The notes under the pieces: generated by a model | The model's database searches: none | What the model saw: the letters and a program-made list of their open reading frames with translations, nothing else | Told to the model about the DNA's origin: nothing | Position numbers and translations under genes: made by a program | Shown here: piece by piece, positions 9,297-17,411 of the stretch | Numbering within the stretch: position 1 is the stretch's first letter | How the letters are laid out: each line of letters opens with the position of its first letter | Assembly: GCF_002083135.2 (NCBI RefSeq) | Contig: NZ_NBTM02000001.1 | Location: forward strand, 1,736,001 to 1,800,000 | Reading direction: 5' to 3' | DNA length: 64,000 nt | DNA from: Aerococcus viridans | Lineage (GTDB): Bacteria > Bacillota > Bacilli > Lactobacillales > Aerococcaceae

Positions 9297-10358
9297 ATGT
9301 CTACAAAATTCAAAAATATCGTTTTATTAGCTGGTTCTGTTTTTGCTTTAGCAGCATGTCAAGGTCAAAATGCTGGAACTGATACATCAAGTGAATCAGA
9401 TTCTCAAGCAACATCTGAAGCTACTGGTGATTACGCTATCGGTATGATAACTGATGAAGGTGGGGTTGATGACCGTTCATTTAACCAATCTGCTTGGGAA
9501 GGTATGCAAGCTTGGTCAGAAGAAACTGGCAATAAAGTACAATATTACGAATCAACAGATTCATCTGATTTCGTACCAAACTTCAATACTGCGATTGCAG
9601 ATGGTTATGACATTATCTTCGGTATGGGCTTCATGTTAGAAGATACTTTTAATGAAGTAGCACCTGCTAATCCAGACCAACAATTTGCCTTTATTGATGG
9701 ACAAGTAGACCAACCAAACGTTGTATCAATGACTTTTAAAGACCAAGAATCTGCCTTCCTAGCAGGTATCGCAGCAGCAACGACGTCTGAAACTGGAAAA
9801 GTCGGCTTTGTAGGTGGAATGAAAACACCGGGTATTGACCGTTTTGAAACTGGTTTTAGAGCTGGGGTAGCTCATGTAGACGAATCAATTGAAGTGGATG
9901 CACAATATGTTGAATCATTCGGTGATGCGGCTACAGGTCAACAAATTGCCAATGCAATGTATACAAGTGGCGCAGATGTTATCTATACTGCTGCTGGCGG
10001 TTCAGGTAATGGTGTTTTCACTGAAGCACGTAACCGTTTAGAAGCTGATAGCGAAGCAAACATCTGGGTAATTGGTGTTGACCGTGACCAAACTGAAGAA
10101 GGTGAATGGTCAGGTGGTAACTTTACCTTAACTTCTACAATCAAAGACACTGGTTCTGCTATCGTTGCCATTACTGAGCAAACAATGGATACTGAATTCC
10201 CAGGTGGCGAGATGGTAGAATACGGTTTAGCAGATCAAACGGTTGATATCACAAGAGGTAACCTTGATGATGAAACTTGGGCAACAATTGAAGAAGCGAA
10301 ACAAGCAATCATTGATGGTGAAATTGACGTTCCAGAATTCTCTTATTCAGCAGAGTAA
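9297..10358 (+). CDS. BMP-family nucleoside-binding lipoprotein
   Basis: Extracellular substrate-binding lipoprotein of the Bmp/PnrA/BmpA family, which feeds purine and other nucleosides to an ABC importer. A signal peptide with lipobox LAAC (Cys21) is followed by a Ser/Thr-rich linker, then the periplasmic-binding-like fold. Family hallmarks are the early GGVDDRSFNQSAWEG segment (about residues 56-70), VGFVGGMKTPGIDRFETGFRAG and VIGVDRDQTEEGEW. GGAGG lies 6 nt from the ATG, and codon use is strongly biased, suggesting high expression. It heads a four-gene transporter operon, with a terminator-like hairpin before the ATPase gene. Confidence 0.95.
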   Translation: MSTKFKNIVLLAGSVFALAACQGQNAGTDTSSESDSQATSEATGDYAIGMITDEGGVDDRSFNQSAWEGMQAWSEETGNKVQYYESTDSSDFVPNFNTAIADGYDIIFGMGFMLEDTFNEVAPANPDQQFAFIDGQVDQPNVVSMTFKDQESAFLAGIAAATTSETGKVGFVGGMKTPGIDRFETGFRAGVAHVDESIEVDAQYVESFGDAATGQQIANAMYTSGADVIYTAAGGSGNGVFTEARNRLEADSEANIWVIGVDRDQTEEGEWSGGNFTLTSTIKDTGSAIVAITEQTMDTEFPGGEMVEYGLADQTVDITRGNLDDETWATIEEAKQAIIDGEIDVPEFSYSAE

Positions 10359-10379
10359 GTGAGTATAGAAAAGTAAATT

Positions 10380-10407
10380 GCGTCAGTCAAATTGGCTGAC
10401 GTTTTTA
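10380..10407 (+). terminator. Intra-operon terminator/attenuator after the lipoprotein gene
   Basis: CGTCAGTC (10381-10388) pairs with GGCTGACG (10394-10401), followed by TTTTT. It probably allows partial read-through so that the binding protein exceeds the ATPase and permeases. Confidence 0.75.
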
Positions 10408-10447
10408 ATTTGGATAGGCGTCTAAGTTAGAAAAGAGGAAGATAGAC

Positions 10448-12043
10448 ATGCAAAATGAAAATGTCATTGAAATGCGTGATATTACAAAAATATTTGGTAC
10501 ATACAAAGCCAACGATAATATCAATTTCAATTTAAAAAAAGGTGAAGTTCATGCCTTACTAGGGGAAAACGGGGCCGGAAAATCGACCTTGATGAATATT
10601 TTGTCCGGTTTACTAGCACCAACATCTGGTGAGATTTTGGTGAACGGTCAAGCGGCAGTCATCAGTTCACCTGACCATGCCAATAAATTAGGTATAGGTA
10701 TGGTTCACCAACATTTTATGTTGATTGATAAATTTACAGTAGCCGAAAATATCGTGCTTGGTAAAGAGTCTACAAAATTTGGATACCTTGACGAGAAGGC
10801 AGCTTATACAAAAATCAAAGAGTTATCTAGCCAATACCATTTGGCCGTAGATCCAGATGCTTACGTACAGGATATTTCTGTTGGTCAACAACAAAGAGTT
10901 GAAATCATTAAGGCGCTGTACCGTGGGGCTGATATTTTAATTTTTGATGAACCGACTGCTGTATTGACCCCTCAAGAAATTGAAGAATTGATGCACATTA
11001 TGAAAGCTATGACGCTTGAAGGCAAATCCATTATTTTGATTACCCATAAATTGGATGAAATCACCTCAGTTGCTGATCGTTGTACAGTAATTCGTCGCGG
11101 TCAAAGTATTGATACGGTTGATGTCGCAAACACCAACAAGCAAGAGTTGGCGGACATGATGGTTGGACGTCATGTGAATTTTAAAGTTGAGAAAAAGCCA
11201 GCTGAGACAGGCGAAGTTATTTTGCAGGTCAATGATTTAGTGGTCAATGAATCTAGGGGCTTACAGGCAGTGAAATCTGTAGATTTTGAGGTGCGAGCAG
11301 GTGAAGTTTTAGGCATTGCTGGAATCGATGGTAACGGACAAACTGAATTAATCCAAGCGATTTCAGGTTTAAGAAAAGTGGTTTCAGGAAAAGTGACTTT
11401 AGCTGGTAAAGATGTGACCAACAAGCGTCCGCGTAAGATTACGGAAGCTGGATTAGGACATATTCCGGAAGACCGGCAAAAACATGGTTTATTCCTTGAA
11501 TTATCGATTGCAGAGAATATGACCATGCAGTCTTATTACCAAAAACCTTTCTCAAAAAATGGGCTCTTAAACCACAATTTCATCAATGACCATGCCAAAA
11601 TTTTAATCGATGAATTTGACGTGAGAACTGAAAGTGAAGCAACGCTAGCAGGTGCCTTATCAGGTGGTAATCAACAGAAGGTAATTATCGCGCGTGAAAT
11701 ACACCGAAATCCAGACTTATTAATCGCAGCTCAACCGACTCGTGGTTTGGACGTAGGGGCGATTGAGTTTGTGCACGACCGGTTAGTACAACATAGAGAC
11801 GCAGGGAAGAGTGTATTGTTAATGAGTTTTGAACTAGACGAAATTATGGGTGTTGCTGACCGGATTGCAGTGATGCATGACGGAAAAATAAATGCCATCG
11901 TTGATGCTGGCGATACGAATGAAACGGAATTGGGTCTATTGATGGCGGGTGTAAGCTTAGAAGAAGCACGCGTTCAAAGCGCCCTACATCCAGTCGGTCA
12001 AGATACAATAGCGGAAGGGGTTGAACCAGTTGAAAGCATTTAA
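10448..12043 (+). CDS. Nucleoside ABC importer, double ATPase subunit
   Basis: Energises import of the nucleoside captured by the upstream lipoprotein. Two ABC domains are fused. The first has GENGAGKSTLMNIL (about residues 38-51) and the signature SVGQQQRVEII. The second has LSGGNQQKVIIAREI and the Walker B region LLIAAQPTRGLDVGA, in which the usual Asp-Glu pair is replaced by Ala-Gln; this degeneracy is typical of the NupA/NupO and sugar-type double ATPases. Length 531 aa. GAGGAAG lies before the ATG. Its last 14 nt overlap the first permease gene. Confidence 0.94.
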   Translation: MQNENVIEMRDITKIFGTYKANDNINFNLKKGEVHALLGENGAGKSTLMNILSGLLAPTSGEILVNGQAAVISSPDHANKLGIGMVHQHFMLIDKFTVAENIVLGKESTKFGYLDEKAAYTKIKELSSQYHLAVDPDAYVQDISVGQQQRVEIIKALYRGADILIFDEPTAVLTPQEIEELMHIMKAMTLEGKSIILITHKLDEITSVADRCTVIRRGQSIDTVDVANTNKQELADMMVGRHVNFKVEKKPAETGEVILQVNDLVVNESRGLQAVKSVDFEVRAGEVLGIAGIDGNGQTELIQAISGLRKVVSGKVTLAGKDVTNKRPRKITEAGLGHIPEDRQKHGLFLELSIAENMTMQSYYQKPFSKNGLLNHNFINDHAKILIDEFDVRTESEATLAGALSGGNQQKVIIAREIHRNPDLLIAAQPTRGLDVGAIEFVHDRLVQHRDAGKSVLLMSFELDEIMGVADRIAVMHDGKINAIVDAGDTNETELGLLMAGVSLEEARVQSALHPVGQDTIAEGVEPVESI

Positions 12044-13109
12044 GACAAATACGCTTTTTGAAAAATTGGCTATTCCAGTGATTTCTATTTTAAGCGGCTT
12101 TATTCTAGGCGCCTTAATCATGTTATTCTTCGGCTACAATCCAATTGCTGCATACGATGCGATGATCATGACTGTTCTATCTAGTCCATACTTCATTGGT
12201 GAAGTTTTAAGACAAGCAACAGTGTTAACGTTAACTGGTTTAGCTTTTAATGTGGCTTACCAATCAGGCTTCTTTAATATTGGTTTATCAGGTCAATTAT
12301 TAGCCGGCTGGTTATCATCAGTAGCTTTCGCCTTGGCCTTTCCAGATTTACCACAAATGATTATGGTACCTGCAATCCTAGTTATTGGGACCTTATCTGG
12401 TGCCTTATACGCCTCAATTGCTGGTGTTTTGCGTGCCTACTTAGGGACAAATGAAGTTGTTGTGACGATTATGTTGAACTATATCATCTTGTATACGACC
12501 AATTACCTTATTCGTGAGGTGCTAGGGTCAGGGAATATGACTGATAAAGTAGGCGAGAATGCTTCCTTAGCTTTAGGTTTTATTTCAACATTAACAGGTG
12601 GTTCTCGTTTAAATATGGGTATTTTCATTGCTATCATCATGGTTATTCTATACGGATTTGTGATGAAACATACAACTATGGGCTTTGAATTAAAGGCTGT
12701 TGGGCTAAATAAAGATGCAGCGGCATATGCAGGTATTCACGTGGAGAAAAATATCGTGTTAGCCATCTTCTTGTCTGGTGGTTTGGCTGGTTTAGCGGGC
12801 GTCATCCATGGTATCGGGACTTTTGGTAACTTGTATACACTAACATCTCTACCATCTGAAGGTTTTAACGGCATTGCCGTTGGCTTGCTTGGAATGGGGA
12901 CCCCGGTCGGGACTTTACTAGCTTCTATCTTATTCGGCATCTTGAATATTGGGGCTTCATTTATGCCAAACCGTGCCGGTGTACCGGATGAATTGGCGAG
13001 TGTTATTACAGCTGCTATCATCTTCTTTATCGGTTCATCTTACATCATTTCATATGCAATAGATAAATTCGGTAAGGGTAAAAAATCGACAGTTAAGGGG
13101 GACCAATAA
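12030..13109 (+). CDS. Nucleoside ABC importer permease 1
   Basis: Inner-membrane permease of the BPD_transp_2 family, with about 8-10 hydrophobic helices in 359 aa. GxxNIGLSGQLLAG and TNEVVVTIMLNYI are typical of BmpA-type transporters. Start choice: AGGGG at 12016-12020 directly abuts an in-frame TTG at 12021 but is 9 nt from the TTG at 12030, so 12030 is preferred. It overlaps the ATPase gene by 14 nt, suggesting translational coupling, and its stop overlaps the start of permease 2. Confidence 0.9.
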   Translation: MKAFKTNTLFEKLAIPVISILSGFILGALIMLFFGYNPIAAYDAMIMTVLSSPYFIGEVLRQATVLTLTGLAFNVAYQSGFFNIGLSGQLLAGWLSSVAFALAFPDLPQMIMVPAILVIGTLSGALYASIAGVLRAYLGTNEVVVTIMLNYIILYTTNYLIREVLGSGNMTDKVGENASLALGFISTLTGGSRLNMGIFIAIIMVILYGFVMKHTTMGFELKAVGLNKDAAAYAGIHVEKNIVLAIFLSGGLAGLAGVIHGIGTFGNLYTLTSLPSEGFNGIAVGLLGMGTPVGTLLASILFGILNIGASFMPNRAGVPDELASVITAAIIFFIGSSYIISYAIDKFGKGKKSTVKGDQ

Positions 13110-14065
13110 TGAACTTTTCTACTATTTTACAATTAATTGTGTCTTCAACATTAATGTACGCAGCACCCCTTATGTTTACCGCAATCGGTGGTGCCTTCTC
13201 CGAACGGTCAGGTGTGGTGAACATTGGTTTGGAAGGGATTATGGTAATGGGCGCCTTTGCTTCAGCCGTTTTCAATATCGCCATGTCAGACACTTTCGGG
13301 GCCATGACACCTTGGGTTGGTCTTTTAGTGGGTGGACTAGTCGGCTTGATCTATTCAGGAATCCATGCCGTCTCATCTATAAACTTCCGCGCCAATCAAA
13401 CCATTTCCGGTACAGTATTGAACTTAGCGGCTCCTGGATTATCTGTTTTCTTAGTGAGAGCAATTTATGGAGCAGCGCAAACAGGTCCATTAGCGAAACC
13501 TTTTGTGACCTATAATATTTTAGGTTTGAATAACATCCCAGTTATTGGACCAATTTTCTTCCAAAATACTTCCGGTCCAGCTTATCTAGGAATCCTATTC
13601 GCTGTAATCGCTTGGTTTGTCTTATTCAAAACCCGTTTTGGTTTACGCCTACGTTCAGTCGGCGAGCACCCAGAAGCAGCTGAAACACTTGGTATTAACG
13701 TAAACGCAATGAAATACGCTGGCGTTTTGATTTCTGGACTCCTTGGCGGTATCGGTGGGGCAGTTCAAGCACAGGCCGTACAGAATGAATTTTCTGTAAT
13801 TACCGTGGCAGGCCAAGGATTCATGGCCATGGCGGCAATGGTTTTTGGTAAATGGCATCCAGTCGGTGCACTACTTGCTGCAATATTCTTTGGATTCGCG
13901 CAAAGCTTATCGGTAACAGCAAACTATATCCCGATTATTCAAGATGTACCATCAGTTTACTTAGATATTGCGCCTTACATTTTGACGATCATCGTATTAG
14001 TTGTATTCATTGGTAAAGCCCAAGCGCCAAAATCCTTAGGGAGAACCTTTGTTCAATCGAAATAG
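13109..14065 (+). CDS. Nucleoside ABC importer permease 2
   Basis: Second membrane subunit (318 aa) of the same importer, also BPD_transp_2. GGAFSERSGVVNIGLEGIMVMG near residues 27-48 is the family fingerprint, and the protein is hydrophobic throughout with a short basic tail. Start and stop codons overlap as TAATG with permease 1, and AAGGGGG precedes the ATG. It ends the operon; the structured element at 14111 follows within 46 bp. Confidence 0.93.
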   Translation: MNFSTILQLIVSSTLMYAAPLMFTAIGGAFSERSGVVNIGLEGIMVMGAFASAVFNIAMSDTFGAMTPWVGLLVGGLVGLIYSGIHAVSSINFRANQTISGTVLNLAAPGLSVFLVRAIYGAAQTGPLAKPFVTYNILGLNNIPVIGPIFFQNTSGPAYLGILFAVIAWFVLFKTRFGLRLRSVGEHPEAAETLGINVNAMKYAGVLISGLLGGIGGAVQAQAVQNEFSVITVAGQGFMAMAAMVFGKWHPVGALLAAIFFGFAQSLSVTANYIPIIQDVPSVYLDIAPYILTIIVLVVFIGKAQAPKSLGRTFVQSK

Positions 14066-14110
14066 TAAAAATTATCAAGCATCCATTCAAATTTCAGAAT
14101 AAACAAAGAA

Positions 14111-14267
14111 GGGGCTGTGACATAATTGTCACGCCCCTAATTGCTGTCTAACAGTAGCCGTTATATCGACTCTCTTCTGACACTTCCCAAAATACGTTAA
14201 TTACTGGGCAGTAATTGGCTTATTTTGGCCCAGCACGTCGAGTCTTAACGACTTTTGTCACACCACT
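14111..14267. repeat. Highly structured palindromic intergenic element (MITE-like), also a likely bidirectional terminator
   Basis: The element contains GGGGC-t-GTGACA-TAAT-TGTCAC-GCCCC (14111-14137), a small CTGT/ACAG hairpin (about 14144-14154), and a long cruciform with outer arms CCAAAATA/TATTTTGG (14187-14194, 14221-14228) and inner arms AATTACTG/CAGTAATT. Its ends are imperfect inverted repeats (GGCTGTGACATAA against GGTGTGACAA). It fills the gap between two convergent genes. Multi-copy status cannot be judged from one window. Confidence 0.55.
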
Positions 14268-14891
14268 TTATTCCGGTCGTTCTAATACATAAGGTTTTGT
14301 GATATCTGTATACAAGTTGCCGGCTAATCTGGCAACAGGGTCTAAGGCTTCGTATAATACGTAGCCTTTTTCCTCGTCATATACCGATTCATCTAAATGA
14401 TAGTCGGTAATTTCAAGGATGAACATATCAGTGATGATACGGTCCTCGCGGTCACGGATTGGGATATACTGGTATACTTTTACTTCAAGACGAATTAAAG
14501 CATCGGCCACACCTGGTGGGCTCACAGTCTTAGAATTAACCGTTTGAATGTCTGCTAGGGTCAATTCACTGACGTCTGCTGAAACTTTGGCAGCGGTAGC
14601 GTTCATTTTATCAATGAACGACTTGCTGACAATATTCACTACACCTTCAGGATGGTCTAATAAATTGCGGGCGGTATCTTTAATTGAAAAATCTTCTTTT
14701 CGAAGAATAGCCATTGAAATCAAGGGCAACTTTTGCCCGGCACCACTAGTAAAAGAAAAGGGTGCCAAATTGATGACACCCTTTTCCGTGTTTTCACTAG
14801 TAATCCAACCAATTGGTCGGGGTACAATGGCACCAGATAGCAATTTATATTGTAGCTTTTCGTCCATGTGGCTGGCTGCTAAATGATACAT
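14268..14891 (-). CDS. Flavin reductase-like FMN-binding protein
   Basis: 207-aa protein of the flavin-reductase-like (DIM6/NTAB) split-barrel family. YKLLSGAIVPRPIGWITS (residues 15-32) is the characteristic N-terminal segment, followed by NLAPFSFTSG and a KDTARNLLDHPEGVVNIVS-like stretch. Such proteins bind FMN and usually reduce flavin with NAD(P)H; the physiological partner is unknown. AAGGAG lies 11 nt before the ATG. It follows the lactonase gene by 16 bp, so the two are probably cotranscribed. The stop codon abuts the structured element. Confidence 0.88.
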   Translation of the reverse strand: MYHLAASHMDEKLQYKLLSGAIVPRPIGWITSENTEKGVINLAPFSFTSGAGQKLPLISMAILRKEDFSIKDTARNLLDHPEGVVNIVSKSFIDKMNATAAKVSADVSELTLADIQTVNSKTVSPPGVADALIRLEVKVYQYIPIRDREDRIITDMFILEITDYHLDESVYDEEKGYVLYEALDPVARLAGNLYTDITKPYVLERPE

Positions 14892-14907
14892 GAATGGTTA
14901 AACTCCT

Positions 14908-15930
14908 TTAAACTGGTGTGACACAAACGATTTCGTTAATGCTTGTATTATCAACGTAGGTTAATAAACCACTTTCTTGGTCACGTGTAAATAATGAAAT
15001 TTGTGGTTGGAATTGGTGACCAACAATGACAAATGATTCATCTGCATTGAAGTTGAAGTCACGCGGAAAATTACCTTCAGTTGAAATGTTTTGAATTTCA
15101 GTTAAACTTTGACCATCTGCTGAAACTTCAAAAACAGTAATTGAGTTGTGACCACGGTTTGAAACGTATAAGAACTTGTTGTCACTTGATAAACGAATCG
15201 CTGCTGATGAGTTGAATTCAGTCCAATCGCTTGGAATCGTGTCATAACGGTTACCAGCAACTAAGGAACCATCTTCTTGAATGTTTAATACTTCAACTGT
15301 GTAGTCCAATTCCCCTAAAAGGTAAACGATTGGTTCTGAATGGTGGAAGGCAAGGTGACGTGGTCCAGTACCTGGAGCTGCTTTGTATACACTCACTTCA
15401 GCTAATTTGTTATCATCAGTAAGTGTATAAGTGTGAACTTCATCAGTTCCTAAATCACAAGAAAGAATGTATTTGTGGTCATTTGTTGGATGGATAAAGT
15501 GGGCATGGGCAAAGTCTTGATTTTCATGCGGGCCAACTGGTGAAGTATGTTGGATGACATCCGTTACAGTTAACGTACCATCTTCGTTGACTTTAATCAC
15601 TGCTAATTCACCTTTTTTGTAGTTAGCGTTATAAAGAACATTTGCTTTTTCATCATATGTTAAGTAACAACCATTTTCGTTAAATACTTTCACACGGTCT
15701 TTAAAGGCAAATTGACCATCATTATTTTCGTAGTGGGCAACACCAGGCTCATCACCGTCACTTAAAGTAAATAGGTGTTTGCCGTCTTTAGATAAAGTAA
15801 TGTAAGTAGGGTTGTTTTCTTCAATAATCAATTCACTTGCTTCAAAAGCTTTCTTATCAGCATTTAGCTTTAAGGTATGAATACCCTTATTGTCTTCACG
15901 TGTATAACCAGATACATAAATCGTTTCCAT
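14908..15930 (-). CDS. Lactonase, 7-bladed beta-propeller family (6-phosphogluconolactonase type)
   Basis: 340-aa beta-propeller of the YkgB/Pgl lactonase family, which in characterised members hydrolyses 6-phosphogluconolactone in the oxidative pentose phosphate pathway. Repeating blade motifs such as PTYITLSKDGKHLFTL, GTGPRHLAFH, LSSDNKFLYVSNRGHNSI and FPRDFNFNADESFVIVGHQ are visible. No signal peptide is present, so it is cytoplasmic. GAAGGGA precedes the ATG. The substrate is inferred from family only. It is the first gene of a two-gene minus-strand unit with the flavin-reductase-like gene. Confidence 0.9.
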   Translation of the reverse strand: METIYVSGYTREDNKGIHTLKLNADKKAFEASELIIEENNPTYITLSKDGKHLFTLSDGDEPGVAHYENNDGQFAFKDRVKVFNENGCYLTYDEKANVLYNANYKKGELAVIKVNEDGTLTVTDVIQHTSPVGPHENQDFAHAHFIHPTNDHKYILSCDLGTDEVHTYTLTDDNKLAEVSVYKAAPGTGPRHLAFHHSEPIVYLLGELDYTVEVLNIQEDGSLVAGNRYDTIPSDWTEFNSSAAIRLSSDNKFLYVSNRGHNSITVFEVSADGQSLTEIQNISTEGNFPRDFNFNADESFVIVGHQFQPQISLFTRDQESGLLTYVDNTSINEIVCVTPV

Positions 15931-16081
15931 AATAAAAATCCCTTCTTTCTTAAGATAATCTCATTATACAAGAAAACGCTCTTATTAACATCAAAAATGG
16001 ATATACTTTGATTGTTTAGGCACATATATATAGGAAGAAATATTTGCTATAATAGACTTATGCATTATAGGAGGGGACGTC
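15931..16081. promoter_or_regulatory. Divergent promoter region (lactonase / AI-2E family gene)
   Basis: On the plus strand TGCTATAAT (16045-16053) is an extended -10. On the minus strand TATAAT (15963-15968) is a -10 with only poor -35 matches. No operator symmetry is obvious. Confidence 0.5.
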
Positions 16082-17317
16082 ATGAACGATAAAATCAATC
16101 CAGAAGAAACACCAACAACGAAAAATCCATCGTCATCGAAAGACCATACAGCTTTTTCAAAATCCTGGTTTTTCAAATACATTTTAAATAATCGATATAC
16201 TGGCGCCTTGATAATCGGTATTTTAATTGTCATTTTTGTGAGCTTATTTACCCGAGTATCATACCTTTTAGACCCCGCCGTGTCCTTTATCCAATATGTT
16301 TCACTACCTATTGTTGTAGCAGCCATTTTCTACTATTTGACAGTGCCTTTAGTGAATCAAATCGAAAAAGGGGGACTCAACCGAACTTGGGGGTCAGCAA
16401 TCGTTTTACTACTGATTGCGGTGGTCGTTACAGGCCTTGTCGCCTTGATCCCAACAGTAGTGGATGAGGGGCGTAATTTGATCAATAACTGGGATACTAT
16501 TTGGACAGACTATCAAAGTCGCTTACAAACCTTGATTCGTGGTGATTGGTACGACCAAGTGAACATGGTGGTTCAATCATCCATGAATAATGTATTAGAC
16601 CTGTCATCATTTAATTGGGAGAGTATTGCCAATTCAGCAATCACAAGTGTCTCGTCTATCGTAGGGACAGTGACTAGGGTAACAGTAGCTATTTTTACCG
16701 CGCCGATTATCTTATTCTACATGTTACGCGACGGCCACAAATTGCCGACATATTTCGCACAATTTCTGCCTATTAAAATTCGAAAGTCGACTTTACACCT
16801 ATTAAGCGATATGAACTTACAAATTAGCCAATATATCCGTGGGCAAATTATTGTCGCGATTGGGGTGGCCATTATGTTTGTAGTTGGTTACTCAATTGTT
16901 GGACTACCATATGGGGTAATTATTGGGGTTGCTGCAGGTTTCCTAAATATCATCCCTTATATAGGGTCATTCATAGCCATGGTGCCAGCCATTATTGTCG
17001 CGATTGTAATGGGGCCAATGATGATTGTAAAGGTCTTAATCGTATTCGCTATTGAGCAGACGATTGAAAGTCGTGTGATTTCACCACAAGTTTTGGGGTC
17101 TAATATGGCTATTCACCCGGTCACCATCATGCTTTTATTGATCTCAGCAGGATCAATTTTCGGGGTTGCGGGGGTTGTATTCGTCATTCCAATTTACGCT
17201 GTCATCAAAGTCATGTTTAGCCACTTCTTTTCTTGGTATAAAAGGGTTTCCGGCTTATATTTAGAAGAAGAAGGCATCTTAGAAGACACCATTTCAGAGG
17301 ATACACCCGGCAAGTAA
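16082..17317 (+). CDS. AI-2E family transporter-like membrane protein
   Basis: 411-aa polytopic protein of the AI-2E/YdiK/YhhT family, with about 7-8 membrane segments. A charged N-terminal tail (about 30 residues) precedes the first helix (about 42-60), a soluble loop lies between helices 3 and 4 (about 125-205), and the family-typical C-terminal helices include GVAAGFLNIIPYIGSFIAMVPA and LGSNMAIHPVTIMLLL. Family members export AI-2 or exchange ions; which applies here is unknown. GGAGGGG precedes the ATG. A terminator follows at 17339. Confidence 0.9.
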   Translation: MNDKINPEETPTTKNPSSSKDHTAFSKSWFFKYILNNRYTGALIIGILIVIFVSLFTRVSYLLDPAVSFIQYVSLPIVVAAIFYYLTVPLVNQIEKGGLNRTWGSAIVLLLIAVVVTGLVALIPTVVDEGRNLINNWDTIWTDYQSRLQTLIRGDWYDQVNMVVQSSMNNVLDLSSFNWESIANSAITSVSSIVGTVTRVTVAIFTAPIILFYMLRDGHKLPTYFAQFLPIKIRKSTLHLLSDMNLQISQYIRGQIIVAIGVAIMFVVGYSIVGLPYGVIIGVAAGFLNIIPYIGSFIAMVPAIIVAIVMGPMMIVKVLIVFAIEQTIESRVISPQVLGSNMAIHPVTIMLLLISAGSIFGVAGVVFVIPIYAVIKVMFSHFFSWYKRVSGLYLEEEGILEDTISEDTPGK

Positions 17318-17338
17318 TTTTTATTTGTGTACTGAGAT

Positions 17339-17361
17339 AAAAGGGCGTATAATGCCCTTTT
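17339..17361 (+). terminator. Terminator after the AI-2E family gene
   Basis: AAAAGGGC and GCCCTTTT flank a 7-nt loop. Confidence 0.7.
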
Positions 17362-17411
17362 GAAGCAATATTCGCATTGTTTGCATTATAAAACATAAAA
17401 GGAGGAATTAG

